Source: Sphingomonas sp. 8AM
GTDB taxonomy: Bacteria > Pseudomonadota > Alphaproteobacteria > Sphingomonadales > Sphingomonadaceae
Length of the DNA: 64,000 nt
Assembly (NCBI RefSeq): GCF_902506455.1
Contig: NZ_LR733844.1
Location: 953,269 to 1,017,268 of the forward strand
Direction of reading: 5' to 3'
How positions within the stretch are numbered: position 1 is the first letter of the stretch; every line of letters begins with the position of its first letter. A program made the translations under genes and the position numbers. Shown one piece after another: positions 38,343-47,239 of this stretch. Under the pieces are notes generated by a model. The model was not told where the DNA came from, ran no database searches, and saw only the letters and a list, made by a program, of their open reading frames with translations.

Positions 38343-39064
38343 TCGTCTTCCCCGCGATCGATCTCAAAGGCGGACAGGTCGTCCGGCTCGCCGAGGGCGA
38401 TATGGCGCGTGCGACCGTCTATGGCGACGATCCCGCCGCGCAGGCGCGCGCGTTCGCGGCGGCGGGCGCGACACACCTGCATGTCGTCGATCTCGACGGC
38501 GCGTTCGCGGGCGAGAGCGTCAATGGCGACGCGGTACGTGGCATCGTCGCGGCCTTTCCGGGCAAGGTGCAGCTGGGCGGCGGCATCCGCACGCCGGCGG
38601 CCGTCGAAGCATGGCTCGATCTCGGCGTCGCGCGGGTGGTGATCGGCACCGCCGCGCTCGAACAGCCGCAGTTCGTCCGTGACATGGCGGCGCGCTATCC
38701 CGGCCAGATCGTCGTCGCGGTCGATGCGCGCGACGGGATGGTCGCGACCAAGGGCTGGGCGGAGGTCTCCACCACCAGCGTCGCCGATCTCGCGCGGCAG
38801 TTCGAGGATGCGGGCGTCGCGGCGGTGCTGTTCACCGATGTCGGGCGCGACGGGCTGCTCAAGGGCTGCAACGTCGCGGCGACCGTCGCGCTGGCGCGGG
38901 AGGTGCGCATCCCGGTGATCGCCAGCGGCGGGGTCGCGGACATCGACGACATCCACCAGCTCGCGGCGCATGCCCACGAGGGCGTCGAGGGCGTCATCAC
39001 CGGCCGCGCGCTCTATGACGGGCGGCTCGACCTCGGCGACGCCTTGCGGGTGGCGGGACGCTGA
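38330..39064 (+). CDS. hisA: Phosphoribosylformimino-5-aminoimidazole carboxamide ribotide isomerase
   Basis: HisA performs the Amadori isomerisation of ProFAR to PRFAR in histidine biosynthesis. The 244-residue TIM barrel starts MASLIVFPAIDLKGGQVVRL, with the catalytic Asp in AIDLKGG, phosphate-binding motifs LGGGIRTP and ASGGVADI. Overlaps the hisH 3' end; the SBF-type transporter gene follows after 5 bases. Confidence 0.97.
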   Translation: MASLIVFPAIDLKGGQVVRLAEGDMARATVYGDDPAAQARAFAAAGATHLHVVDLDGAFAGESVNGDAVRGIVAAFPGKVQLGGGIRTPAAVEAWLDLGVARVVIGTAALEQPQFVRDMAARYPGQIVVAVDARDGMVATKGWAEVSTTSVADLARQFEDAGVAAVLFTDVGRDGLLKGCNVAATVALAREVRIPVIASGGVADIDDIHQLAAHAHEGVEGVITGRALYDGRLDLGDALRVAGR

Positions 39065-39069
39065 CCGGC

Positions 39070-40047
39070 GTGAGGGCGGGGCGCATCGGGGCGGTGTTGG
39101 CGCGCGCCGACCGCTTCCTGCTGCTGCTGATCGCGACCGTTGCGCTCGCCGCGGTGCTGCCGGCGCGGGGCGAGGCGGCGGGGTGGGTCGAACATGGCAC
39201 GACTGTCGCGGTGGCGTTGCTGTTCCTGCTGTACGGCGCGCGGCTCGCCCCGCAGGCGATCTGGGCGGGGCTGGCGCAATGGCGGTTGCAGCTGCTGGTG
39301 TTCGCCAGCACCTTCCTGCTGTTCCCGCTGATCGGCCTCGGCGTCGCGGCGGCGACCCATGCGTGGCTGCCCGCGCCGATCGTCACCGGGCTGCTGTATC
39401 TCTGCCTGTTGCCCTCGACCGTCCAGTCGTCGATCGCCTTCACCTCGATCGCGCGCGGCAACGTGCCCGCTGCGCTGTGCAGCGCGTCGCTGTCGAACCT
39501 GGTCGGGGTGGTCATCACGCCCTTGCTGGTCGCGCAATTGCTCGCGACCGCCAGCGGCGGCTTGTCGCTCGATGCGTTGCGCGACATCGCGTTGCAGATC
39601 CTGCTGCCGTTCGTCGTTGGGCAGGCGATCAGGCCATGGGCGCAGGGCTGGCTGCTCGCGCATCCGCTGCTGACCAAGGTGGTCGATCGCGGATCGGTGC
39701 TGGTGGTCGTCTATGCCGCGTTCGGTGCCGGCGTTGTCGCGGGGCTGTGGCACCATGTCTCGCCGCTGACGTTGGTGGCGATCGTGCTCGTCTCGATCGT
39801 GATCCTCGCGATCGTAATCGGCGCGACAACGCTGGCGTCGCGTGCGCTGGGCTTCACGGTGCCCGACGAGATCGCGACCGTGTTCTGCGGATCGAAGAAG
39901 AGCATGGCGAGCGGCATTCCGATGGCGGCGATCCTGTTCCCCGCGCAAAGCGTCGGGCTGGTCGTGCTGCCGCTGATGATCTTCCATCAGGTGCAATTGT
40001 TCGTCTGCGCGTGGCTGGCACGGCGGTATGCGGAGCGGGCCGAGTGA
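39070..40047 (+). CDS. Bile acid:sodium symporter-like transporter (SBF-like) inside the his operon
   Basis: The 325-residue protein has about nine to ten transmembrane segments. It starts with GTG at 39070, five bases after hisA, and shows the SBF-like pattern: [24 protein letters not shown], then [16 protein letters not shown]. The YfeH/SBF-like type moves organic anions or amphipathic solutes with sodium; the actual substrate is unknown. It sits between hisA and hisF, about 40 bases before hisF, so it is probably cotranscribed with the histidine genes. Inner membrane. Confidence 0.88.
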   Translation: MRAGRIGAVLARADRFLLLLIATVALAAVLPARGEAAGWVEHGTTVAVALLFLLYGARLAPQAIWAGLAQWRLQLLVFASTFLLFPLIGLGVAAATHAWLPAPIVTGLLYLCLLPSTVQSSIAFTSIARGNVPAALCSASLSNLVGVVITPLLVAQLLATASGGLSLDALRDIALQILLPFVVGQAIRPWAQGWLLAHPLLTKVVDRGSVLVVVYAAFGAGVVAGLWHHVSPLTLVAIVLVSIVILAIVIGATTLASRALGFTVPDEIATVFCGSKKSMASGIPMAAILFPAQSVGLVVLPLMIFHQVQLFVCAWLARRYAERAE

Positions 40048-40087
40048 CCCGCTTGCCCCGGTGCCGCCGCGCAGGCATGAGCCAGGC

Positions 40088-40855
40088 ATGACCGTTCGCG
40101 CCCGTGTAATCCCGTGCCTCGACGTTGCCGGCGGGCGCGTCGTCAAAGGCGTCAATTTCGTCGACTTGGTCGATGCCGGCGATCCCGTCGAGCAGGCGCG
40201 CGCCTATGACGCGGCGGGGGCGGACGAGCTATGCTTCCTCGACATCACCGCCAGCCATGAGGCGCGCGGCACGATCCTCGATGTCGTGCGGCGGACGGCG
40301 GCGGTGTGCTTCATGCCGCTGACCGTCGGCGGCGGGGTGCGCACCGCCGAGGACGCGCGCGCGCTGCTGCTGGCGGGCGCGGACAAGGTCGCGGTCAATT
40401 CCGCCGCGGTGGCGCGCCCCGAGGTGGTCGCCGACATCGCCGAACGGTTCGGCAGCCAGTGCTGCGTCGCCAGCGTCGATGCGCGGCGCAGTGTCGCGGG
40501 CTGGGAGGTGTTCACGCATGGCGGGCGGCGCGCGACCGGGATCGACGCGGTCGAGCACGCACTGCGGCTGGCCGCGCTGGGCGCGGGCGAGTTGTTGGTG
40601 ACGTCGATGGACCGCGACGGGACCAAAGGGGGCTACGACCTCGACCTGATCCGCGCGATCGCCGACCGCACCGCGGTGCCGGTGGTGGCGAGCGGCGGGG
40701 TCGGGTCGCTGGATGATCTGGTCGCGGGCGTGGTCGAGGGACACGCCTCGGCGGTGCTGGCGGCGTCGATCTTCCACTTCGGGCAGGCGACCGTGGCCGA
40801 GGCGCATGCCGCGCTGGCGGCGGCGGGGGTGCCGGTCAGGGCGCCTTTGGGGTAG
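40088..40855 (+). CDS. hisF: Imidazole glycerol phosphate synthase, cyclase subunit
   Basis: HisF forms imidazole glycerol phosphate and AICAR from PRFAR with ammonia from HisH. The 255-residue TIM barrel has the catalytic Asp in [14 protein letters not shown] and the second in [12 protein letters not shown], and phosphate loops TVGGGVRT and ASGGVGS. Last gene of the operon; hisE follows in many relatives but here lies elsewhere. Confidence 0.97.
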   Translation: MTVRARVIPCLDVAGGRVVKGVNFVDLVDAGDPVEQARAYDAAGADELCFLDITASHEARGTILDVVRRTAAVCFMPLTVGGGVRTAEDARALLLAGADKVAVNSAAVARPEVVADIAERFGSQCCVASVDARRSVAGWEVFTHGGRRATGIDAVEHALRLAALGAGELLVTSMDRDGTKGGYDLDLIRAIADRTAVPVVASGGVGSLDDLVAGVVEGHASAVLAASIFHFGQATVAEAHAALAAAGVPVRAPLG

Positions 40856-40911
40856 GCGGCGGCGCTTGCGGCGCTGAAGTGGGAAGACGTTGATACGTCC
40901 ATTTATGGTGG

Positions 40912-41241
40912 TTAGCTGCCTTTTCCGGGAAAGGCGGGCAGCTGGGAAACACGCAAATCGCAGCTTCGCTTCTCGATGTCACAAAGCCTCGCGATTGGAT
41001 ATTCTCGAAGACGATCCGGGCTCAATCCCAGATAAAGAGTGCCCGCGTCCTTGGGCGGCCAAGGCCCACAAAAGCCATTTCCAGGTTCCAACTCCTGTGG
41101 CGATGGTGGGCGTGCATTCGGGGGTGACACAAAGTCCATGTAGACACTTGCCTTCGTGTCGTTCCTTACCGCCGTCACCGGGCCGCAGCCGGCAAGAATG
41201 ATTGGCACGACAACGAGCGTCAGGTTGGTGTGGAAGCCCAT
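40912..41241 (-). CDS. Small lipoprotein of unknown function
   Basis: From ATG 41241 the 109-residue product has MGFHTNLTLVVVPIILAGC, a signal peptide with lipobox ILAGC, so it is lipidated near residue 19. The remainder has Cys at FCGPWPP, RLCDIEKRSCDL, with a Pro-rich stretch. No domain recognised. It is the last of a cluster of small genes in a less GC-rich region with unusual codon use. Convergent with hisF. Confidence 0.65.
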   Translation of the reverse strand: MGFHTNLTLVVVPIILAGCGPVTAVRNDTKASVYMDFVSPPNARPPSPQELEPGNGFCGPWPPKDAGTLYLGLSPDRLREYPIARLCDIEKRSCDLRVSQLPAFPGKGS

Positions 41242-41284
41242 GCCGCTATGATGCCCGATGACGGAGATGTCTGCTACTGGGCGA

Positions 41285-41554
41285 TCACCGCCGGTCGAAC
41301 GCAATCGTCTCGGCTGTAGCGAACGGCGGGCTGACCACGGCTTCATACCAATCGGCACGGAAGCCCGGCAGTGCGGATAGATGCGCGATCAGGTCTGGCC
41401 AGCCAGCCGCTTCCTCGTTGAAGGACCATACATGCCCCGCGACCTCGACATCGCAGCAGATCAAATCCGTCGTCATTTCATCCCGTTTGTAAAAGACCAC
41501 GGCACGGACGTTGGGCAGCGGCAACTGAGCAAGGACGGCTGGCGTGATCGTCAT
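41285..41554 (-). CDS. Hypothetical protein, 89 residues
   Basis: Starting at ATG 41554 (MTITPAVLAQLPLPNVRAVVFYKRDEMTTD) the product is compact with a central DLICCDVEVAGHVWSFNEEA and a Trp-rich end. An alternative ATG at 41596 adds 14 residues. The composition looks like a globular protein with beta strands; no motif, signal peptide or membrane segment. Lies in the low-GC islet between the his operon and the CoA-transferase. Function unknown. Confidence 0.6.
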   Translation of the reverse strand: MTITPAVLAQLPLPNVRAVVFYKRDEMTTDLICCDVEVAGHVWSFNEEAAGWPDLIAHLSALPGFRADWYEAVVSPPFATAETIAFDRR

Positions 41555-41734
41555 TTCGATATGATGCCTTGCTGTACGGAAGGCGGCAATCGGCAAGCAC
41601 CAAGGTTGTCTCGAACGACCGGGATTGGGCGTTAGCAGAGATCGCTCCGGCTGACCGCGGTGGAGGATACCTCCGCCTCAATGTCCGACTTTGGTGTGGT
41701 TTTCAGAAGGGTAGCTTTGCGCTTTCGAGCGCGT

Positions 41735-41944
41735 CTAGAGCTGGGAGAGGCTGGTGAATGTCGCCCACGACATAAGTATGAGAGCCAGAAAGGCGCCGCA
41801 AAAGGCTAACAGGCCGAACGCCGCTTGTTCGCGCTGGGAGTTGCGCGCATCGACTACGATGCGCCTTCCACAATGGGCGAGATTGCAGACGAGCAGAACC
41901 AGCGTCAGCAGAATGGCCATGAGGTTACCCATGCTCGATATCAT
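41735..41944 (-). CDS. Small membrane protein with two hydrophobic segments
   Basis: From ATG 41944 the product is about 69 residues: MGNLMAILLTLVLLVCNLAHC, a short basic/acidic loop (GRRIVVDARNSQREQ), then FGLLAFCGAFLALILMSWATF. Both segments are long enough to span the membrane. The start could also be ATG 41932. No family recognised. It is divergent from the secreted protein gene at 42085. Confidence 0.55.
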   Translation of the reverse strand: MISSMGNLMAILLTLVLLVCNLAHCGRRIVVDARNSQREQAAFGLLAFCGAFLALILMSWATFTSLSQL

Positions 41945-42084
41945 CGCCGATCCGGGTGATGCCGGCAACTGGGGCGCTTCCGCCAGTCGACTTTAACGCC
42001 CAACCACGCCGCAACCTGGTGAGAACCTGCCGTCGAGGTGATAACCTCACCACAGTGATAGAAGGGGGGGATGCGAGGAAAAAG

Positions 42085-42549
42085 ATGAGGGATAGCTTAT
42101 TTGCCTTGATCGCCGGCTTGCTGCTCTCGCAGCAAGCGGCAGCGCAACCATCTCTGACTCAAGAAGGCCGTGCAGCGTTCCGCGAGGCGGTTGCCGAGTA
42201 TCAGATGTTCGTGGTTCCGCACTGTGCACCTGATGCGGTTCACGCCTATGTGGCCGCAAGAGCTACTCGAGACAGCGATTTCGTTCGGTCTTTGCGAGGA
42301 ACACCTTTGGCGACTGATCATAAGAAGGCTGTAGCTGCACGTGCGAAGCAAGACCGCCAAACCTTTTATGAATGCTCGTCACCGCCACCACCGCCGCCAC
42401 CACCTCCAGGATGGATTCCGGTTCCCGCTCCGGTACAGAGTAAGTCACCGCTTCGTGATCCGCTTGCCGAGCACTTTAAAGCGGGAGACTATCAATACGG
42501 AAAAATGGTTTGGCTCCGGCAGCAGCTCATCGGCTCGACGAGTAGGTAG
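42085..42549 (+). CDS. Secreted hypothetical protein with a polyproline stretch
   Basis: From ATG 42085 the 154-residue product has a signal peptide MRDSLFALIAGLLLSQQAAA, a helical domain with two Cys (VVPHCAPDAVHAY and FYECSSP), a run of nine prolines near residue 100, and a C-terminal segment. Its Cys pair may form a disulfide. No domain recognised. Codon use and GC are lower than in the flanking genes, suggesting recent acquisition. Downstream, the CoA-transferase ends 10 bases away on the other strand. Confidence 0.65.
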   Translation: MRDSLFALIAGLLLSQQAAAQPSLTQEGRAAFREAVAEYQMFVVPHCAPDAVHAYVAARATRDSDFVRSLRGTPLATDHKKAVAARAKQDRQTFYECSSPPPPPPPPPGWIPVPAPVQSKSPLRDPLAEHFKAGDYQYGKMVWLRQQLIGSTSR

Positions 42550-42558
42550 CATCCGCAC

Positions 42559-43698
42559 TCACAGCCACGCCGCCCCCGCATGTTCCCCCAGCCGCGGGCT
42601 CGACCGCGCTGACACCGCCCGCACGCCATCATAGCGGATCGGGGAGGCGAGGCCGGGGATGCCGGCCATCGCCAGCTGCATCCCGCGCGCGACCACCTGC
42701 GGATCGGCGAAGACCTGATCGATGCGGTTGACCGGGCCGACCGGCACCCCCGCCGCCTCCAGCGCGGCGAGCAGGTCGGCGGCGCGCCACAGGACAGTGC
42801 GCGCGACCAGCAGCGGGAGCAGCGCGGCGCGGTTCGCCACGCGCGCCGGGTTGGTCGCGAACCGTGCGTCCCCGGCAAGCGCCGGCACCGCCAGCACCGC
42901 GCACAGCTTCGCGAACTGGCGATCGTTGCCGACCGCGACGATCAGGTCGCCGTCGCTGGTCGGGAAGCTCTGGTATGGGGCGAGGTTGGGGTGGCCGTTG
43001 CCGAGCCGCTGCGGCACCACGCCGCTCGCCATCCAGTTGAGCGCCTGATTGGCGAGCACCGCCACCTGCGTGTCGAGCAGCGCCATGTCGATATGCGTGC
43101 CGGCGCCGCTCGATCCCCGCGCGACCACCGCGGCGAGGATCGCGACCGTGGCGTAGACGCCGGTGAACAGGTCGGCGTGCGCGACGCCGCCCTTTTGCGG
43201 CGGGCCGTCGGGCTGGCCGGTGATCGACATCATCCCGCCCATGCCCTGGATGATGAAGTCATAGCCGGCGCGCTGCGCATAGGGGCCGTCCTGCCCGAAG
43301 CCGGTGATCGAACAGACGATCAGCCGCGGATTGGCGGTGCGCAACGCGGCGGGATCGAGCCCGTATTTGGTCAGGCCGCCGACCTTGTAGTTCTCGATCA
43401 CCACATCCGCGCCGGCGGCGAGCGCGCGGACCTGCGCCTGACCCTCGGGCGTGGCGATGTCGATCGCGACCGAGCGCTTGCCGCGGTTGCAGGCGTGATA
43501 ATAGGCCGCCGAACCGCGCTCGCCGGGCGTATCGACGACGAACGGCGGGCCCCAGTGGCGGGTGTCGTCGCCCTCGCCGGGGCGCTCGACCTTGATGACG
43601 TCGGCGCCGAGATCGGCGAGCAATTGCCCGGCCCATGGCCCGGCGAGGATGCGCGCGAGTTCGAGGACGCGCAGGCCGGCGAGGGGACGGTTGGTCAT
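42559..43698 (-). CDS. CaiB/BaiF family III CoA-transferase
   Basis: The 379-residue enzyme starts MTNRPLAGLRVLELARILAG, with NRGKRSVAIDIATPEGQ and QGMGGMMSITGQPDG typical of formyl-CoA transferase-like family III enzymes. The catalytic Asp is in HADLFTGVYATV. It moves CoA between acyl acids via a mixed anhydride on this Asp; the acid pair is not predictable. No operon partner: the gene is convergent with the small secreted gene and divergent from the formaldehyde-oxidation gene across a repeat. Confidence 0.9.
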   Translation of the reverse strand: MTNRPLAGLRVLELARILAGPWAGQLLADLGADVIKVERPGEGDDTRHWGPPFVVDTPGERGSAAYYHACNRGKRSVAIDIATPEGQAQVRALAAGADVVIENYKVGGLTKYGLDPAALRTANPRLIVCSITGFGQDGPYAQRAGYDFIIQGMGGMMSITGQPDGPPQKGGVAHADLFTGVYATVAILAAVVARGSSGAGTHIDMALLDTQVAVLANQALNWMASGVVPQRLGNGHPNLAPYQSFPTSDGDLIVAVGNDRQFAKLCAVLAVPALAGDARFATNPARVANRAALLPLLVARTVLWRAADLLAALEAAGVPVGPVNRIDQVFADPQVVARGMQLAMAGIPGLASPIRYDGVRAVSARSSPRLGEHAGAAWL

Positions 43699-43738
43699 TG
43701 GCGTGGTCTAAAGCAGCGAGCGCCAGATCCAAATCGTT

Positions 43739-43810
43739 CGCACTGAGCTTGTCGAAGTGCGTGTTTCTGGCGAGGCGTCTGGCCTATGTGCTTCGACAGG
43801 CTCAGCGCGG
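43739..43810. repeat. Dispersed palindromic repeat, family E
   Basis: cgcactgagcttgtcgaagt and gtgcttcgacaggctcagcg are inverted arms around about 27 bases. The same core (cttcgacaagctcagg) appears inside the family B copy at 51974, suggesting insertion of one repeat into another. Confidence 0.8.
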
Positions 43811-43924
43811 ACCGGTGGGTGGTTCGCGGGCAATGCAGGTGGATCGTTCGCGGGCAGCGAGCCTTGAACACCCCCGCTTGCCCCGCCTAAGACCCCGCGC
43901 ACCAGTCACGAAGAGGTTGTCCCC

Positions 43925-45031
43925 ATGAAGACCCGCGCCGCCGTCGCGTTCGAGGCGAAGAAGCCGCTGGAGATCGTCGAGCTGGATCTCGAAGGCCCGA
44001 AGGCGGGCGAGGTGCTGGTCGAGATCATGGCGACCGGGATCTGCCATACCGACGCCTATACGCTCGACGGGCTCGACAGCGAGGGGCTGTTCCCCAGCGT
44101 GCTCGGCCACGAAGGCTGCGGCGTCGTGCGTGAGGTCGGCGCGGGGGTGACCAGCGTCGCGGCGGGCGATCACGTCATCCCGCTCTACACCCCCGAATGT
44201 CGCCAGTGTAAGTCGTGCCTCAGCGGAAAGACTAATCTGTGCACCGCGATCCGCGCGACGCAAGGGAAAGGCTTGATGCCCGACGGCACGACGCGCTTCA
44301 GCTACAAGGGGCAGCCGATCCATCATTATATGGGCTGCTCGACCTTCTCGAATTTCACGGTGCTGCCCGAGATCGCGGTGGCGAAAATCCGCCCCGACGC
44401 GCCGTTCGACACCAGCTGCTATATCGGCTGCGGCGTCACCACCGGGGTCGGCGCGGTGGTCAACACCGCCAAGGTCGAGGTCGGCGCGACGGTGATCGTG
44501 TTCGGGCTCGGGGGGATCGGGCTCAACGTCATCCAGGGCGCGAAGCTGGCCGGCGCGGCGCGGATCGTCGGCGTCGACATCAACCCCGATCGCGAGGCGT
44601 GGGGGCGACAGTTCGGGATGACCGACTTCGTCAACCCGAAGGACGTGGGCGACGTCGTCCAGCACCTCGTCGCGATGACCGATGGCGGCGGTGATTATAC
44701 GTTCGACTGCACCGGCAACACCGTCGTGATGCGGCAGGCGCTGGAGAGCGCGCATCGCGGCTGGGGCGAGTCGATCGTGATCGGCGTCGCCGAGGCGGGC
44801 AAGGAGATCAGCACGCGGCCGTTCCAGCTCGTCACCGGGCGCGTCTGGAAGGGCACCGCATTCGGCGGCGCGCGTGGGCGGACCGACGTGCCGAAGATCG
44901 TCGACTGGTATATGAACGGGATGATCCAGATCGACCCGATGATCACGCATCGGCTGACGCTGGACGAGATCAACAAGGGCTTCGATCTGATGCATGCCGG
45001 CGAGAGCATCCGCAGCGTCGTGGTCTACTGA
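43925..45031 (+). CDS. adhC: S-(hydroxymethyl)glutathione dehydrogenase (class III alcohol dehydrogenase)
   Basis: This NAD-dependent enzyme oxidises S-hydroxymethylglutathione, formed from formaldehyde and glutathione, to S-formylglutathione. The 368-residue protein has the catalytic zinc ligand in [19 protein letters not shown], the structural zinc site [15 protein letters not shown] and the NAD-binding [11 protein letters not shown]. Operon: VOC protein 15 bases downstream, fghA further downstream, together forming the glutathione-dependent formaldehyde pathway. Cytoplasmic. Confidence 0.97.
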   Translation: MKTRAAVAFEAKKPLEIVELDLEGPKAGEVLVEIMATGICHTDAYTLDGLDSEGLFPSVLGHEGCGVVREVGAGVTSVAAGDHVIPLYTPECRQCKSCLSGKTNLCTAIRATQGKGLMPDGTTRFSYKGQPIHHYMGCSTFSNFTVLPEIAVAKIRPDAPFDTSCYIGCGVTTGVGAVVNTAKVEVGATVIVFGLGGIGLNVIQGAKLAGAARIVGVDINPDREAWGRQFGMTDFVNPKDVGDVVQHLVAMTDGGGDYTFDCTGNTVVMRQALESAHRGWGESIVIGVAEAGKEISTRPFQLVTGRVWKGTAFGGARGRTDVPKIVDWYMNGMIQIDPMITHRLTLDEINKGFDLMHAGESIRSVVVY

Positions 45032-45045
45032 GGGGAGGAGCGACG

Positions 45046-45429
45046 ATGTTCAGTCATGTGATGGTCGGGTCGAACGACGTGGCGCGGTCGAAGAAATTCT
45101 ACGATGCGCTGTTCGCCGTCCTGGGCGCGCGCGCGGGGCGGGAGGACGAAAAGGGCCGCGTCGTCTATGCGCATGACGGCGCGCTGTTCATGATCTCGCG
45201 TCCGATCGACGGTGAGCCCGCGTGCCACGCCAATGGCGGGACGATCGGCTTTCGCATGAGTGGGCCGGAGCAGGCGCAGGCGTGGCATGATGCCGGCGTG
45301 GCCCACGGCGGCACCGGGGTTGAGGACGCGCCGGGGGTGCGCACCAGCCCGTTCGGGCAGCTCTACCTCGCCTATCTGCGCGATCCGGACGGCAACAAGC
45401 TGTGCGGCGCGCATCGCGTGCCTGCTTGA
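45046..45429 (+). CDS. VOC-fold (glyoxalase-like) protein between adhC and fghA
   Basis: The 127-residue protein starts MFSHVMVGSNDVARSKKFYDALF, with the beta-alpha-beta-beta-beta VOC module repeated once, and a metal-type His near the start and Glu-like region at the end (LAYLRDPDGNKLCGAHRV). It could be a lyase or a binding protein for a thiol conjugate. Its position directly between the two formaldehyde-pathway enzymes suggests a role with glutathione adducts; that is inference. A repeat and roughly 210 bases separate it from fghA. Confidence 0.85.
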   Translation: MFSHVMVGSNDVARSKKFYDALFAVLGARAGREDEKGRVVYAHDGALFMISRPIDGEPACHANGGTIGFRMSGPEQAQAWHDAGVAHGGTGVEDAPGVRTSPFGQLYLAYLRDPDGNKLCGAHRVPA

Positions 45430-45439
45430 TCTAGCCGGG

Positions 45440-45507
45440 CATTGCGAGCGCAGCGAAGCAATCCAGTGTTCCGCACGACACTTTGGATTGCTTCGCTCGC
45501 AATGACG
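45440..45507. repeat. Dispersed palindromic repeat, family A (copy 3)
   Basis: cattgcgagcgcagcgaagc and attgcttcgctcgcaatgac; the right arm lacks an internal tacgc unit. Directly adjacent to a family B copy. Confidence 0.85.
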
Positions 45508-45515
45508 GCATGTTA

Positions 45516-45597
45516 TCGTCGCCCCGGACTTGATCCGGCGCCCCGCTCCTTTGCGAACGGAGAAAAGCGGGACCCCGGATCAAGTCCGGGGCGACGA
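45516..45597. repeat. Dispersed palindromic repeat, family B (copy 5)
   Basis: cgtcgccccggacttgatcc and ccggatcaagtccggggcga: an almost perfect copy with a loop of about 35 bases, about 45 bases upstream of fghA. Confidence 0.9.
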
Positions 45598-45640
45598 AAC
45601 AGGGCTATGTCCCGACAGAACGCCTCTAAAAGGATCTCTC

Positions 45641-46471
45641 ATGGAAACCGTCTCCACCGCCCGCGCGCATGGCGGGACGCAGGGCGTGTACCGCCACCGC
45701 TCGACCGCGACCGGCACCGACATGACCTTCTCGGTCTACGTCCCCGGGCACGCGCCGGGCGCGACGCTGCCGGTGGTCTGGTATCTGTCGGGGCTGACCT
45801 GCACGCACGCCAATGTCACCGACAAGGGCGAGTTTCGCCGTGCCTGCGCCGAGCACGGGCTGATCTTCGTCGCGCCCGACACCAGCCCGCGTGGCGACGA
45901 CGTGCCCGATGAGGACGCATGGGATTTCGCGAAGGGCGCCGGCTTCTACGTCGACGCCACCCAGGCGCCGTGGGCGACGCATTACCGCATGTGGTCCTAT
46001 GTCACCGCGGAGCTGCCGGCGCTGGTCGGCGCGCATTTCCCCGCCGACATGACGCGCCAGTCGATCATGGGGCATTCGATGGGCGGGCATGGCGCGCTGA
46101 CGGTCGCGCTGCGCCACCCGGAGCGGTTCCGTGCCGTCTCGGCGTTCGCGCCGATCGTCGCGCCCACGCAGGTGCCGTGGGGCAAGGCGCTCGACCGTTA
46201 TCTGGGCGACGACCGGGTCGTCCAGCGTCGCCACGACGCGGTGGCGTTGATCGAGGACGGCGCGCGCGTTCCGGAAATACTGGTCGATCAGGGCGATGCC
46301 GATTCGTTCCTCGCCGAGCAACTCCGCCCGGAACTGCTCGCGACCGCCTGCGCCGACGCGGCAATCGATCTGACGCTACGGATGCAGCCGGGCTACGATC
46401 ACAGCTATCACTTCATCTCGACCTTCATGGCCGATCAGCTCGCGTGGCACGCGGCGCGGCTGCGCGCTTGA
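45641..46471 (+). CDS. fghA: S-formylglutathione hydrolase
   Basis: This alpha/beta hydrolase hydrolyses S-formylglutathione to formate and glutathione, completing formaldehyde oxidation begun by adhC. The 276-residue protein has the Ser nucleophile in GHSMGGHGAL, the Asp near EILVDQGDADSFL and the His in PGYDHSYHFISTF. Starts at METVSTARAHGG (ATG 45641, SD aggatct just upstream). Its last codons begin a 24-bp tandem repeat that duplicates its stop codon region. Confidence 0.95.
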   Translation: METVSTARAHGGTQGVYRHRSTATGTDMTFSVYVPGHAPGATLPVVWYLSGLTCTHANVTDKGEFRRACAEHGLIFVAPDTSPRGDDVPDEDAWDFAKGAGFYVDATQAPWATHYRMWSYVTAELPALVGAHFPADMTRQSIMGHSMGGHGALTVALRHPERFRAVSAFAPIVAPTQVPWGKALDRYLGDDRVVQRRHDAVALIEDGARVPEILVDQGDADSFLAEQLRPELLATACADAAIDLTLRMQPGYDHSYHFISTFMADQLAWHAARLRA

Positions 46472-46521
46472 CGCCCCGCGCGGCTGCGCGCTTGACGCCC
46501 CGCGCGGCTGCGCGCTTGACG
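46454..46521. repeat. 24-bp tandem repeat, 2.8 copies, at the end of fghA
   Basis: The unit gcgcggctgcgcgcttgacg + cccc starts at 46454, 46478 and 46502; the last copy is partial (20 bases). The first copy contains the fghA stop codon, so downstream copies carry further TGA codons. Confidence 0.85.
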
Positions 46522-46550
46522 CAAGCGGGCGGGGCGGGGCATCAGCCCCC

Positions 46551-47210
46551 ATGCCCGATAGCCTGACCGCCGACCCGCACAACATGAAGCGCCGCGGATT
46601 GTTGTTCGTCCTGTCCTCGCCCTCCGGCGCGGGGAAGTCGACGATCGCGCGGATGCTGCTCGCCAGCGAGCCCGAACTGTCGCTGTCGGTGTCGGCCACC
46701 ACCCGCGCGATCCGCAAGGGCGAGGAGGACGGGCGCGACTACCATTTCGTCTCGCTCGACCAATTCCGCGAGATGGCGGCGAATCACGAGTTCCTCGAAT
46801 GGGCGCATGTCTTCGACCAGCGCTACGGCACCCCGCGCGCGCCGGTCGACGCGATGCTGTCGGACGGGAAGGACGTGTTGTTCGATATCGACTGGCAGGG
46901 CGCGCAGCAGCTCCACCAGATCGCGGGCGGCGACGTGGTGCGCGTCTTCATCCTGCCGCCGTCGATGGAAGAACTCCGCCGCCGGCTGGAGGGCCGCGCC
47001 ACCGACGCGCAGGAGATCATCGAGCGCCGGATGAGCCGCGCCGATGCCGAGATCAGCCATTGGGACGGCTATGATTATGTGCTGCTCAACGACGATGTCG
47101 AGACCTGCTACGCCAAGGTGAAGACGATCCTCGCCGCCGAACGGCTGAAGCGGTCGCGGCAGACCGGTTTGATCGGCTTCATCCGCAAGCTGCGCACGCC
47201 GGCGGGGTAG
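46551..47210 (+). CDS. gmk: Guanylate kinase
   Basis: Gmk phosphorylates GMP to GDP. The 219-residue protein has the P-loop SSPSGAGKST and the GMP-binding YHFVS and YGTPRAPVD motifs, DIDWQGAQQL, and IERRMSRAD (arginine lid). Two candidate starts: ATG 46551 (MPDSLTADPHN) or ATG 46584 (MKRRGLLFVL), the latter closer to family length. No downstream partner: the next region is repeats and a low-GC islet. Confidence 0.95.
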   Translation: MPDSLTADPHNMKRRGLLFVLSSPSGAGKSTIARMLLASEPELSLSVSATTRAIRKGEEDGRDYHFVSLDQFREMAANHEFLEWAHVFDQRYGTPRAPVDAMLSDGKDVLFDIDWQGAQQLHQIAGGDVVRVFILPPSMEELRRRLEGRATDAQEIIERRMSRADAEISHWDGYDYVLLNDDVETCYAKVKTILAAERLKRSRQTGLIGFIRKLRTPAG

Positions 47211-47239
47211 GGACGAGCGGACCACCGCGATCGCCACCG

